DNA of 64,000 bases from a bacterium 1xD8-48 (GTDB taxonomy: Bacteria; Bacillota; Clostridia; Lachnospirales; Lachnospiraceae): contig QZDS01000001.1 in the NCBI GenBank assembly GCA_009917455.1, forward strand, positions 360,284 to 424,283. Reading direction: 5' to 3'. Positions 32,770-42,224 of this stretch are shown here, piece by piece. Position 1 is the stretch's first letter. Every line of letters starts with the position of its first letter. The translations under genes and the position numbers were made by a program. The notes beneath the pieces are model-generated. The model did not search any database. It saw only the letters and a list, made by a program, of their open reading frames with translations, and had not been told where the DNA came from.

Positions 32770-33132
32770 CTAGGATAAAATGTGTTCGTTAATCGCGTCC
32801 AGTACCTGCCTGTACTCCTTCTTCAACAGTTCGAAGTCCCCGTCAAGGTCTGTAAAGTCCTTGCTGCGAAGCTTTTCCGTAAGCTCTGTGGTCACCTTCG
32901 TCAGCCTTGTCATTTCCAGATTGCCGGAAACGCCCTTTAAATTATGGGCATGCTTAAATGCCTCCTCGTAATCCTTTGCCTCCATGGCCTTTACCAGACC
33001 GTCATAGCACTGTTCTTTCGGAAATTTCCCCAGAAGTCTGAAGATAAAGTCCTCCTTTAAAGGAATCCTGGCCGCCAGCCCGTCAAAATCAATTCCGGCA
33101 TCCATTAATTTTTGTTTCTTTTCTTCCGTCAT
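32770..33132 (-). CDS. Orphan histidine phosphotransfer (Hpt) domain protein
   Basis: The 120-residue protein is a single four-helix Hpt domain. The motif KHAHNLKGVSGNLEM holds the phosphorylatable histidine (second H, about residue 63) with the usual K-G following. Hpt proteins relay phosphate between receiver domains. No kinase or regulator is next to it, but a hybrid kinase with two receivers and no Hpt of its own is encoded at 44163-47300. The ribosome binding site AGGAGAG supports the ATG at 33132. It ends 18 bp before the rRNA methyltransferase gene's end side, in the same direction, so it is likely in that transcript. Confidence 0.88.
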   Translation of the reverse strand: MTEEKKQKLMDAGIDFDGLAARIPLKEDFIFRLLGKFPKEQCYDGLVKAMEAKDYEEAFKHAHNLKGVSGNLEMTRLTKVTTELTEKLRSKDFTDLDGDFELLKKEYRQVLDAINEHILS

Positions 33133-33150
33133 AATTTTTACTCTCCTCTT

Positions 33151-34530
33151 TTATTTTCTAAGTCCTTTTGGATAATGATTTTTCATAATTCCGCCGGACA
33201 GCTTTCCCCAGCCAAGACTGTAGCCTTCCACCGTTATCAGATACCAGCCTTTCTCTTTCTGCATAGAATCGTTTTGCGCCGTCAGCGCATACCCGGCAAG
33301 ATACTTCTCCGCTTCCTCCACGGAAAGGTCAAAGCTTAAAACCGCATCCTCCGCCCTTATGGCAAGAGCCAATGCATGCGCCGGCTCAAACCGGTCCTTT
33401 TTCATTGTCCCCAGATGAAGCCCCGGCCGCAGAACCTTAAGTCCCTTCAGGGACGGCGCTTCTTCCGGCAAAAGATAAAGCTGGCTGCCAAAGCTGATAT
33501 AAATCCCGTGAAGTTCTGTCCGAAGATATCTCCTCTGAAATTCAAGCCAGAGCGCGCAGTCCTTTTCCGGCATGCCTCTTTCGCCGCCAGAGCAGGAAAA
33601 ACCGCCTTCTCCCTGCTTTTTCAGGCTTGCAAGGAAATGCCCTTCTCCCTTTACTTTATGGGGCCAGATCCTTACGGTATTCTCGATTCCCTTTGTTTTC
33701 GCCTTTCCGAAAGCGGTCAGCCCCGGCATGATTCCGGAAATGTTTTCCGGTCCGGGACGCTCCCCCGGCTCCTCTATGAAAAATTCCGGGTGCCGTTCCA
33801 GAAACCAGCCGATATTTTCCTCGTTCTCCTCCGTTGAAAAGGTGCAGGTGGAATAAACGATTCTTCCTCCGTCCTTCAGCATGGAAGACGCGCTTTCCAG
33901 AATGGATTTCTGCCTTTTTGCACACATTGTGACATTTTCGGGGCTCCACTGAAAAACCGCCTCCCCGTTCTTGCGAAACATACCTTCCCCGGAACAGGGC
34001 GCGTCCACCAGAATTTTGTCAAAATACCCCGGAAACCTCTCCGCCAGAACCTCCGGTTCGTGGCTTGTTACAACGGCATTGCGGATTCCCATTCTTTCTA
34101 TATTTTCCGACAGGATTTTTGCCCTTCCGGGATGTATTTCATTACAGACGAGAAGTCCCCGCCCGCCCATAGCGCCGGCAATCTGGGTGCTTTTCCCGCC
34201 CGGTGCAGCGCACAAATCCAGTATTATTTCGCCAGGCTTTGCGTCAAGATAAACCGCCGGAAGCATGGCGCTTGCCTCCTGAATGTAGTAGACTCCCGCT
34301 TCGTGGAAAGGATGCTTTCCCGGTCTTGCCTCTTCCTTATAATAGTAGCCGTCACCATTCCATGGCACCGGTTCCATAGAGGCTTTCAGATTTCTTTCAG
34401 GCTCTCCTCCGCCCTTTAAGCGGTTAATCCGAAGGGACTGCCAGGGCGGCTTTTCGCTGCTTTCCAGGAAATCCTGATATTCCTCACCCAATATACACTT
34501 CATTCTGGCCAGAAACTGTTCCGGTAACAT
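33151..34530 (-). CDS. rRNA cytosine-C5 methyltransferase (RsmF/Sun/NOP2 family)
   Basis: This is a SAM-dependent RNA m5C methyltransferase of 459 residues. Motif I appears as LDLCAAPGGKSTQIAGAMGG. Motif IV is VDAPCSGEGMF, with the cysteine that releases the product, and motif VI is VYSTCTFSTEENE, with the catalytic cysteine. The N-terminus (MLPEQFLARMKCILGEEYQD) and a C-terminal RsmF-type PUA-like part (about 330-459) are present. The likely target is a cytosine in 16S rRNA; which one cannot be read here. The ATG has GAGGAAAAATA before it. It is divergent from the MMPL operon. Confidence 0.9.
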   Translation of the reverse strand: MLPEQFLARMKCILGEEYQDFLESSEKPPWQSLRINRLKGGGEPERNLKASMEPVPWNGDGYYYKEEARPGKHPFHEAGVYYIQEASAMLPAVYLDAKPGEIILDLCAAPGGKSTQIAGAMGGRGLLVCNEIHPGRAKILSENIERMGIRNAVVTSHEPEVLAERFPGYFDKILVDAPCSGEGMFRKNGEAVFQWSPENVTMCAKRQKSILESASSMLKDGGRIVYSTCTFSTEENEENIGWFLERHPEFFIEEPGERPGPENISGIMPGLTAFGKAKTKGIENTVRIWPHKVKGEGHFLASLKKQGEGGFSCSGGERGMPEKDCALWLEFQRRYLRTELHGIYISFGSQLYLLPEEAPSLKGLKVLRPGLHLGTMKKDRFEPAHALALAIRAEDAVLSFDLSVEEAEKYLAGYALTAQNDSMQKEKGWYLITVEGYSLGWGKLSGGIMKNHYPKGLRK

Positions 34531-34613
34531 TATTTTTCCTCACAGGTCTTTTTACTTCCGACTATTATTATAACGCTTTAAAGGCTGATTGACAACAAAA
34601 TCAAATTCAATTT

Positions 34614-34640
34614 TAAAACACCGGACAAATGACCGGTTTT
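34614..34640. terminator. Weak hairpin between divergent rsmF-like and MMPL genes
   Basis: ACCGG and CCGGT (about 34619-34637) with flanking AAAAC and TTTT form a short stem-loop. It resembles a small bidirectional terminator, but no transcript is expected to run into it from either side except read-through. A role in the leader of one gene is possible. Confidence 0.35.
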
Positions 34641-34703
34641 GGGTATTGTTATTTCCCCTGAAATTTTATACTCTTCTATAAATAGAAAGGACTTGATTTT
34701 TGC

Positions 34704-37274
34704 ATGAAAGAACAAAATCTTACACCCATGGAAAAACTGGCCACTTTTATTGTGGACAAGAGAAATTTATTCTTCCTTCTGTACATCTTTGCACTTGTCT
34801 TCTGTTTTTTCTCCACCGGCTGGGTCAATGTTGAAAACGACATTACCACATATCTGCCGGAAGAAACCGAAACCCGAAAGGGGCTTACCATCATGAATGA
34901 GGAATTCGTCACCTACGGCTCCGCCAGGGTCATGGTGTCCAATATTTCCTTTGCGCACGGAGAAATGCTGAAAGAAAAAATAGAAAGCATAGAGGGCGTC
35001 TCCGAGGCCGCCTTTGACAGTTCCGCCGGGCACTACATAAATTCATCGGCCCTGTACGACATAACCTTTGACGGTACCGCTTCCGACGAAATCAGCGTTC
35101 ATGCCATGCATGAAGTGAAGGAGGCCCTTGCCGGTTACGATGTCTATATAAATACAGAGGTTGGTGTTGACAGTGCGGCGGACTTAAAGCAGGAAATGCA
35201 GGTAATCATTGTCATTGCCGCCGTCATCATTGTGGCGGTTCTCACCCTGACCTCCCGTTCTTACGCGGAGGTCCCCGTGCTGATTGCCACTTTTGGGGTT
35301 GCCGCTCTCCTCAACATGGGAACCAACTTCCTCTGCGGAACTATTTCCTTCATCTCCAATTCCGTGACGGTGGTGCTTCAGCTTGCCCTGGCTATTGATT
35401 ATGCAATTATTCTCTGCCACCGGTTCAGCGATGAGCATGAAACCCTGGAAGCAAGGGAAGCCTGTATCGCGGCGCTTTCCAAAGCGATTCCCGAGATATC
35501 CTCCTCCTCCCTCACTACCATATCGGGTCTTGCCGCCCTGGCCTTCATGCATTTTAAAATCGGTCTGGATTTGTCCACGGTTTTAATCAAGGCGATTTTA
35601 TTGAGCCTCCTGTCCGTCTTTACGCTGATGCCCGGCCTTCTTATGTTATTCAGCAAGCTGATTGACAAAACCGGACACCGCAAGCTGCTCCCGCAGATAA
35701 CGCTTATCGGCAGATTTGACGTTCTCACCCGCTATATCATACCTCCCGTTTTCGTGGTTATCCTTGGCGTTACCGCTGTATGGGCCAACAAATGCCCCTA
35801 CTGCTACAGCTTCACCGATTTGACCACGGCAAAGCAAAGCGAGAGCCAGATTGCCTACCAGAAAATCAAAAACACCTTTGGCGCCGGCAATATGGTGGCG
35901 GTTATCATACCTTCCGGGAATTACCGCGCCGAAGCCTCTCTCCTCCAGTCCCTTGAAAGCGCTCCCGAAGTGAAGTCCGCCATGGGACTTGCCAACATCA
36001 GGGCAATGGACGACTATACCCTGACCTCCGCTTTAAATCCAAGGCAGTTTTCGGAGCTTGCCGGTATTGAGTATGAGGTTGCCAGCCTCCTTTACTCCGC
36101 CTATGCGGTAAATGACGACCAGTACGGACAGATTCTGAAAGGGCTGGACCAATACCAGGTTCCCCTGTTTGACATGTTCCTGTTTTTGAAGGAGCAGATG
36201 GAAAGGGGAAACATCACGCTGGAAGAGGACATTCAGGAAACTCTGGATGATTTGTTTGACCAGCTGGAAAAGGCAAGGCTGCAGCTGAAAACCGACAGTT
36301 ATTCCCGCCTTGTGGTTTACTTAAACCTCCCGGAGGAAAGCCAGGAAACCTTTGATTTTCTGAAGTTCATCCACAGGGAAGCCGGCAGATATTATGACGA
36401 TAACAATGTTTATGTGGTTGGCAATTCCACCAGCGATTACGATTTGTCCTCCTCCTTTGGCCAGGATAATCTTCTGATAAGCATTTTATCAGCGTTGTTT
36501 GTAATCGTCATCCTGCTGTTTACCTTTAAATCCGCCGGACTTCCCGTCCTGTTGATTTTGGTGATTCAGGGAAGTATCTGGATAAATTTCTCCTTCCCGT
36601 ACCTTCAGAGCTCGCCTCTTTACTTTTTAAGCTACCTGATTGTAAATTCAATTCAGATGGGCGCAAACATTGATTATGCAATCGTTATCTCGAGCCACTA
36701 TAAGGACTTAAAGAAAGAAATGCGCCCGAAGCAGGCCATTGTAGAGGCTTTAAACGAGGCCTTCCCCACGATTTTCACCTCCGGCAGTATTCTTGCCGGA
36801 GCCGGGGCTTTGATTGGCCAGATGACCACCAATCCCATTATCTCGGCAATCGGGGTGTGCTTAAGCCGGGGAACCCTGATTTCCATCGGACTGGTATTAG
36901 GCGTGCTTCCGCAGATTCTGGTGCTGGGCGACCAGATTATAGAACGTACCAGCTTTGAGTTGAACCACATCAATCTGACGCCCAAATCCTTTTCCGGCGT
37001 TACCCGTGTCCAGGGCCGTATCAGAGGAAATGTGAACGGTATCGTTGAAGGAAGCTTTGACGGATTCATTCGGGGAGATATGGAAGCCCTCATCATCTCC
37101 GGCAAGGCATCAGCCGTCACGGAGGAAGCCTTTAAAGCGGAATATCAGGGGAAAAGCTATGCCGGGGCGGATACTCCCACTCTTTCCGATTCCGGCGGAA
37201 AAGAAAATCAGGCGCCTGAAAATATCGTGAAAGGAGAATCCGCAAATGAACAGACAAATAAAACGAACATATAA
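34704..37274 (+). CDS. MMPL/RND-family membrane transporter
   Basis: The 856-residue protein has the RND duplication. It begins with a TM helix near residues 22-40, then an extracellular loop of about 120 residues and a first bundle of helices from about 167 that includes LQLALAIDYAIILCHRF (D232 as proton-relay residue). A second loop follows with a helical region (about 440-560), and then a second bundle with MGANIDYAIVISSHYKDL. MMPL proteins export lipids or peptides or act in envelope assembly in Gram-positives. The C-terminal tail (765-856) is cytosolic and includes a stretch with a repeated G-x-I/V-x-G pattern (GRIRGNVNGIVEGSFDGFIR). The gene overlaps the next gene by 29 bases, so their products are probably made together. 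A TetR gene closes the operon. Confidence 0.92.
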   Translation: MKEQNLTPMEKLATFIVDKRNLFFLLYIFALVFCFFSTGWVNVENDITTYLPEETETRKGLTIMNEEFVTYGSARVMVSNISFAHGEMLKEKIESIEGVSEAAFDSSAGHYINSSALYDITFDGTASDEISVHAMHEVKEALAGYDVYINTEVGVDSAADLKQEMQVIIVIAAVIIVAVLTLTSRSYAEVPVLIATFGVAALLNMGTNFLCGTISFISNSVTVVLQLALAIDYAIILCHRFSDEHETLEAREACIAALSKAIPEISSSSLTTISGLAALAFMHFKIGLDLSTVLIKAILLSLLSVFTLMPGLLMLFSKLIDKTGHRKLLPQITLIGRFDVLTRYIIPPVFVVILGVTAVWANKCPYCYSFTDLTTAKQSESQIAYQKIKNTFGAGNMVAVIIPSGNYRAEASLLQSLESAPEVKSAMGLANIRAMDDYTLTSALNPRQFSELAGIEYEVASLLYSAYAVNDDQYGQILKGLDQYQVPLFDMFLFLKEQMERGNITLEEDIQETLDDLFDQLEKARLQLKTDSYSRLVVYLNLPEESQETFDFLKFIHREAGRYYDDNNVYVVGNSTSDYDLSSSFGQDNLLISILSALFVIVILLFTFKSAGLPVLLILVIQGSIWINFSFPYLQSSPLYFLSYLIVNSIQMGANIDYAIVISSHYKDLKKEMRPKQAIVEALNEAFPTIFTSGSILAGAGALIGQMTTNPIISAIGVCLSRGTLISIGLVLGVLPQILVLGDQIIERTSFELNHINLTPKSFSGVTRVQGRIRGNVNGIVEGSFDGFIRGDMEALIISGKASAVTEEAFKAEYQGKSYAGADTPTLSDSGGKENQAPENIVKGESANEQTNKTNI

Positions 37275-40200
37275 AAAAATCCTTGCTTTTTCGCTCTCGG
37301 CCATTTGCAGTCTTTCCGTGCCCCTTTCCGCTTTTTCGGAAGAAGCCGTCTCTTTCCCTGTGGCAGACACTAAATCAGAAGAAATTTCTGCGGCTCTCCC
37401 TCCGGTAAAAGAAAGCTCTGATGAAACCGACTCCGCAATAGAGACCGCTCTGCTGGCAGAAAATGCAGTACATCTTTCCGATGCCGGAGATTTTATCCGG
37501 TTTGCGGAAAGATGTTCCAGCGATGTCTGGTCGCAGGACAAAGTTTTTATTCTGGACAGCGATATTGATTTAAGCGGAACCGACTTTTCATCGGTTCCTA
37601 CCTTCGGCGGGATTTTTCTGGGACAGGGTCACACCATAAGCGGGCTTTCTCTGAAAGCAGGCAGCGACAATTCCGGGCTTTTCCGTTACGTGCAGGAATG
37701 CGGACAGATTTACCAGCTCTATGTTTCGGGAAATGCTGACGCCGGTAAATCCCACTCCGCGCTTGCTCTGCTTGCCGGCTCTAACAGCGGACTGCTCTCC
37801 GGCTGCTCCGTTTCCTGCAACGTCACGGGCGGAAGGCAGGCCGGAGGGATTGCCGGAGTAAATGAAGTTTCCGGCATCATCACCAGCTGTCAGGCAGGCG
37901 GCACGGTAAACGGCCGGCATTCTGCCGGAGGCATTGCCGGCGAAAACAAAGGAACCATTATAAACTGTGTCAACCTCAGCTTTGTAAACACCACCCCCGA
38001 CGATAATAAGGTCAGCCTTTCCTCGCTGAATATTCTCGGCGCGGACGCCTCCCTGACGGATTTGCTGACCACGGAAAACGCCGCGTCAGTGACGGATATC
38101 GGAGGGATTACCGGCAATAATTCCGGCATAATCCGTTCCAGCACCAATGAAGGTTCCGTGGGCTACCCCCATGTGGGCTATAACATCGGCGGCATTGCCG
38201 GAAGCCAGTCCGGTTACATTGAAGGCTGTGTCAATCACGGCTCTTTGAACGGGCGCAAGGATATCGGCGGCATCGCCGGACAGATGGAACCCAGCAGCGA
38301 GCTGGAATTTTCCGAGGATATGTTGGCAAGACTGGACAAGGAATTTGACAGGCTCCACGATTTGCTCACCCGGTTGGATGCGGACGCCAAAGGCTCCTCG
38401 GAAGTGCTGACCGGTCAGGTAGACACGCTGCTTTCCTCCGTGGAAAACGCGCAGCATGCGGTTGATGAAATTATTGCCGGTATGGGAAATCATCTGGAGG
38501 ATTTTGCAAATCTTACCGATTTGGCCTCCCTTCCCTCCCCGGAACCAGTTTCTCTTGAATTTCTGGATGATTTAAATGGGGTTTCCCTGCCCTCTTTTTC
38601 CCCATGGCCTTCTGTCAGCCCATGGCCCTTTGGTTCGCCTGTTCCGTCCGCCATACCGTCAGCAACACCGGCTCCGGCAGGCACGCCTGTTCCAACGGAT
38701 ACGCCGTTACCGGCAGGCACGCCGCCGGTTACCGGAACCAATGGGCTTCGGGCAGACAGCGATGCGGACGCAGAGTCTCTTTCCACCGGCTCCTTTTCCC
38801 CCGAAATTCTCTGGGCCGAGCCTCCTGAGAGCGCTCCCGTACAGAATCTGGATAACGGGAATCCCGATTCCCCAGACGATGCCGCAGATACCGATGCGGA
38901 TTCCAATACCATACCAACGCCAACGCCTTCCGCAACTCCCGATAATCCTTTTGCTGCCGGATGGCCGGATAATTTTCCCTCCTATTCCATAGATGCCGAC
39001 GCGCTGTCCGACCGCATCGACCGCGAAAAAATAGAGGATGACATTAACAGTGTTCAGGAAAATATCTATGCGGACGCTTCTCATGTACTGGAAAAGCTTC
39101 AGGGCATTGTCCAAAACCAGGCTTCCATCATGAGCGCCCGGGTTTATGCCGCTCAGAATTCCTTAAGCGGCAGTATTTCCGCAATTATTACCGATACCCG
39201 GACGCTGAACAGTCTGCTGAACAGTGAAAATCAGATTCTTCTTGACGATATACAGGCAATTATCGATGAGATTCATGTAATCAGCAACATTATCACAGAA
39301 CCGGAAACCATTGACCCGGACGAAGTTCTGGCAGACGTTTCGGACGAAGATACCCTGAGCGATATCACCGGTAAGGTGTCCAACTGTATTAACAATGGAA
39401 AAGTAAGCGGAGATATCAATGTAGGGGGAATTGCCGGAACACTCTCAAGGGAAAACAATCTTGACCCCGAAAATGATTTCCATCTGGAAAATGCCACTCT
39501 GAATTTTCGTTATAAGGAGCGGATTGTGGTGCGCCAGTGCCAGAATCACGGCACGGTAAGCGGCAAAAAGGACAGGGTGGGCGGCATTGCCGGTGAAATG
39601 GCGCTTGGGAGCATTATCGAATGCGTAAGCAGCGGTAATATCGGCAGCGAAAACGGGGATATGGTGGGCGGCATTGCCGGTTATTCTGCCACCACTATCC
39701 GTCAGAGCAGCGCAAAATGCTCTCTTTCCGGACAAAACCAAATCGGCGGCATTGCCGGTTACGGAACCAACATTTCCGACTGTTACAGCATGGTTCTCAT
39801 TTCCGCCGGAGAAAGCTATCTGGGCTCTGTTGCCGGAAAATGCGACGCTCCGGATTCAGATACCGTCAGCAATAATTATTTTGCGGAAGGAGGCCCCGCC
39901 GGAATCGACGGTATCAGCTATCAGGAGAAAGCACAGGCGCTTTCCTACGAAGAACTGATGGCCAGAGAGGATTTGCCGGATATTTTCAGGAAAATATCCC
40001 TGACCTTTCTCGCCGGTGATAAAATTGTTTCCGCCGTCTCCCTGAACTATGGAGATTCCCTTCCCGACGGTCAATTTCCAAAGGTTCCTGCAAAGGAAGG
40101 CTATATCGGGCGTTGGGAGGATTTTGACAGTGCCTTTGTTACCTTTGACCAGGAGATACAGGCCGTTTATACAGAATATATTACTGCGCTTGAGAGCAGT

Positions 40201-40626
40201 CAGACCGTTGGCAAACGCCCTGTTCTGCTTCTGGAGGGCCGCTTTGAACCGGAAAACGAGCTGACGCTGCAATCAGTGGACGCATACCCGCAGGACGCGC
40301 AGACAAAGGCCGAATGCTGGAAGCTTACTCTGTCGGGAGCATCAGAAGGCCCCTACATTGTCCGCTGCCTGATTCCTGACTATATGGAGCATCCGGTAAT
40401 TGAGCTTTATAAGGACAGCCTGTGGCAGCCGGTTGACGCCGTAAGAGACGGGAGTTATTATGTATTTACTTCCGAGAAATCAGATATAATTTTCGGCTGC
40501 GTGGACCGTCCGCAAACCGCCGGTTCCGGCGCCGTTATCGCCCTGTGCCTTGGCGCCGCTCTGCTTCTTTCCGCCGCCCTCATTCTCATATGCACAAGCA
40601 AAAAACGCCGGAAAGGCAAGGATTAA
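37246..40626 (+). CDS. Large secreted, membrane-anchored GLUG-repeat protein
   Basis: A signal peptide (MNRQIKRTYKKILAFSLSAI, cut near residue 30) and one C-terminal TM helix (AVIALCLGAALLLSAALILI) with a basic KKRRKGK end place the protein outside the cell, anchored in the membrane. GLUG-type repeats with the core GGIAG occur in two blocks: about 170-350 (GGIAG at 200, 228, 315, 341) and 705-870 (at 727, 779, 808, 834). Between them lie helical regions (about 350-430 and 585-690) and a P/T/S/A-rich spacer (450-500, with APAGTPVPTDTPLPAGTPP). A Flg_new/InlB-like domain is at about 920-980. GLUG repeats form beta-solenoids in adhesins. The operon link to an MMPL exporter suggests a joint envelope complex. 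Confidence 0.85.
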   Translation: MNRQIKRTYKKILAFSLSAICSLSVPLSAFSEEAVSFPVADTKSEEISAALPPVKESSDETDSAIETALLAENAVHLSDAGDFIRFAERCSSDVWSQDKVFILDSDIDLSGTDFSSVPTFGGIFLGQGHTISGLSLKAGSDNSGLFRYVQECGQIYQLYVSGNADAGKSHSALALLAGSNSGLLSGCSVSCNVTGGRQAGGIAGVNEVSGIITSCQAGGTVNGRHSAGGIAGENKGTIINCVNLSFVNTTPDDNKVSLSSLNILGADASLTDLLTTENAASVTDIGGITGNNSGIIRSSTNEGSVGYPHVGYNIGGIAGSQSGYIEGCVNHGSLNGRKDIGGIAGQMEPSSELEFSEDMLARLDKEFDRLHDLLTRLDADAKGSSEVLTGQVDTLLSSVENAQHAVDEIIAGMGNHLEDFANLTDLASLPSPEPVSLEFLDDLNGVSLPSFSPWPSVSPWPFGSPVPSAIPSATPAPAGTPVPTDTPLPAGTPPVTGTNGLRADSDADAESLSTGSFSPEILWAEPPESAPVQNLDNGNPDSPDDAADTDADSNTIPTPTPSATPDNPFAAGWPDNFPSYSIDADALSDRIDREKIEDDINSVQENIYADASHVLEKLQGIVQNQASIMSARVYAAQNSLSGSISAIITDTRTLNSLLNSENQILLDDIQAIIDEIHVISNIITEPETIDPDEVLADVSDEDTLSDITGKVSNCINNGKVSGDINVGGIAGTLSRENNLDPENDFHLENATLNFRYKERIVVRQCQNHGTVSGKKDRVGGIAGEMALGSIIECVSSGNIGSENGDMVGGIAGYSATTIRQSSAKCSLSGQNQIGGIAGYGTNISDCYSMVLISAGESYLGSVAGKCDAPDSDTVSNNYFAEGGPAGIDGISYQEKAQALSYEELMAREDLPDIFRKISLTFLAGDKIVSAVSLNYGDSLPDGQFPKVPAKEGYIGRWEDFDSAFVTFDQEIQAVYTEYITALESSQTVGKRPVLLLEGRFEPENELTLQSVDAYPQDAQTKAECWKLTLSGASEGPYIVRCLIPDYMEHPVIELYKDSLWQPVDAVRDGSYYVFTSEKSDIIFGCVDRPQTAGSGAVIALCLGAALLLSAALILICTSKKRRKGKD

Positions 40627-40638
40627 GGAGATGCCATC

Positions 40639-41238
40639 ATGACCCAGGAAGAAATTTCCATGCGAACAAAAAAAGCCCTTTCTTCCGCTTTTAAAAATGC
40701 CCTGATACAAAAACCGCTTTCCAAAATCACCATAAGCGAACTCTGCAAAAGCTGCGGGCTCAACCGTAAAACCTTTTATTATCACTTTGAAGACGTCTAT
40801 GCGCTGATGCGCTGGACGCTTGAACAGGAGGCGATAGATATTGTCAAAAACTTTGACCTCACGAAAGATCACAGGAAAGCGCTTCACTTTATTATCGACT
40901 ATGTGGATGCCAACAAACATCTTGTCAACTGCGTCTATGATGCCGTGGGCCGGGAGGGCATGAAGCGCTTTTTCTTCTCGGACCTTGAGCAGACGGTAAA
41001 CCTGCTGATTGAAAATGTTGAAAAAGAGCTTCATAAAACTATCGACATACGCTACCGCCAGTTCCTCTGCAATTTTTATGCCAACGCCTTTTCCGGCCTT
41101 TTGATTGACTGGTTTGTTGACAGAAGCGTCCGCTCCCGGGAGGATATGATTGACAATATTTCATTCACTATGGAAGCGTCCTTAAAAAGCATTGTGGCCC
41201 ATGCGCCCGCCTCAAAAGGTTTTGATAAACATACATAA
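40639..41238 (+). CDS. TetR-family transcriptional regulator
   Basis: The 199-residue protein has the TetR DNA-binding domain at residues 10-60 (ALIQKPLSKITISELCKSCG, LNRKTFYYHFEDVYALM) and a C-terminal domain of the TetR_C_8/DhaS-like kind (FYANAFSGLLIDWFVDRSVR). It follows the GLUG gene by 12 bp with AAGGAG before the ATG and is probably the autoregulator of the MMPL operon. In related operons the ligand is not known. It is convergent with the AraC gene, 19 bp apart, with no clear terminator between. Confidence 0.88.
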   Translation: MTQEEISMRTKKALSSAFKNALIQKPLSKITISELCKSCGLNRKTFYYHFEDVYALMRWTLEQEAIDIVKNFDLTKDHRKALHFIIDYVDANKHLVNCVYDAVGREGMKRFFFSDLEQTVNLLIENVEKELHKTIDIRYRQFLCNFYANAFSGLLIDWFVDRSVRSREDMIDNISFTMEASLKSIVAHAPASKGFDKHT

Positions 41239-41257
41239 AACCGAAACCTCCGGTATT

Positions 41258-42079
41258 TCAGTAGATTCCTGACGCGCTTTTTCTGTAGGCAACAGGACTC
41301 ATTCCCGTAAACTGACGGAAGCACCGGCTGAAATACAGCATGTCCTGATAACCAAGGGACCTGGCGATTTCCCCTACGGGCCGGACCGTAGATTTTAAAA
41401 GCCGGCACGCCTCGTCCATGCGCGCTTTCTGATGATACTGAAAAAGCGTCGTCTGCGTTTCCCTTTTAAAGACGGCCGCCATATGCTTATAGCTTAAAAA
41501 AAACTTTTTTTCAAGCTCCTTCGCCGAAAAATTTTCCGTCAGATGTTCCTTCAGGAAATCCGCAATTTTATCGGAAAGTCGGATATTATCGTTTCCGTTC
41601 TCGTTATAGAAAGCAATTTCCTCAAGTACGGAAAAGAATCTGCCGTTTATCTCCCAGCTTTTCCTCCGGTTATCTGAACGGGCAAAGGCTGTCAAATCCG
41701 CCAGTTTTCTTTCAATTTCACTTTCCCTGAGCCCTTCCAGCTTTTTAGGCAGACATACCGACAGAAAAGACGCCTCCTTCGACAGAAAGGGCGGCGCTTT
41801 TTCCTCCTCATAAAAGAAATGGCAATAATACCATCTTGTCCCCCTGGGAACTTCCTTTTTCCCGAAATGACGGCATCCGCTCTTTAAAAAAAGCAGCTCT
41901 CCCTCCCGCACCTCGTAATCCGTCCCCTCCTCCGTCACATAAATTACCCCCTCAATCACATAAATCAGTACATGGAAGGAAAGTTTCCTGTCCGCATGAA
42001 AAAAAGGCTCTGAGGCGGCGCTCATGTCTATCCCGCACAAAAGAGGCATTATCCGGTTATTTAAGCAAATCTCATTCAC
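41258..42079 (-). CDS. AraC-family transcriptional regulator
   Basis: The N-terminus is a cupin-like sensor domain (FHVLIYVIEGVIYVTEEGTD, EVREGELLFLKSGCRHFGK). The C-terminus holds the two AraC helix-turn-helix motifs (NFSAKELEKKFFLSYKHMAA, RPVGEIARSLGYQDMLYFSR) and the usual end FRQFTGMSPVAYRKS. I take GTG at 42079 as start, since GGAGGATTATC precedes it. An ATG 22 codons upstream has no ribosome binding site. It is divergent from the GH127 gene with 145 bp between, so it most likely activates that gene in the presence of an arabinose-type sugar. Its own ligand is not visible. Confidence 0.9.
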   Translation of the reverse strand: MNEICLNNRIMPLLCGIDMSAASEPFFHADRKLSFHVLIYVIEGVIYVTEEGTDYEVREGELLFLKSGCRHFGKKEVPRGTRWYYCHFFYEEEKAPPFLSKEASFLSVCLPKKLEGLRESEIERKLADLTAFARSDNRRKSWEINGRFFSVLEEIAFYNENGNDNIRLSDKIADFLKEHLTENFSAKELEKKFFLSYKHMAAVFKRETQTTLFQYHQKARMDEACRLLKSTVRPVGEIARSLGYQDMLYFSRCFRQFTGMSPVAYRKSASGIY

Positions 42080-42224
42080 GATAATCCTCCATATAAATCC
42101 GCATATTATCCATTTATTTGTAATGTTTTTAAGAACATAATACATATATCAATATTTGTCAACCATATCACGGAAACAAACGCAGTCTCGCTTCGCGCCT
42201 CTGCTTATTGTTCAGGAAAGGAAA

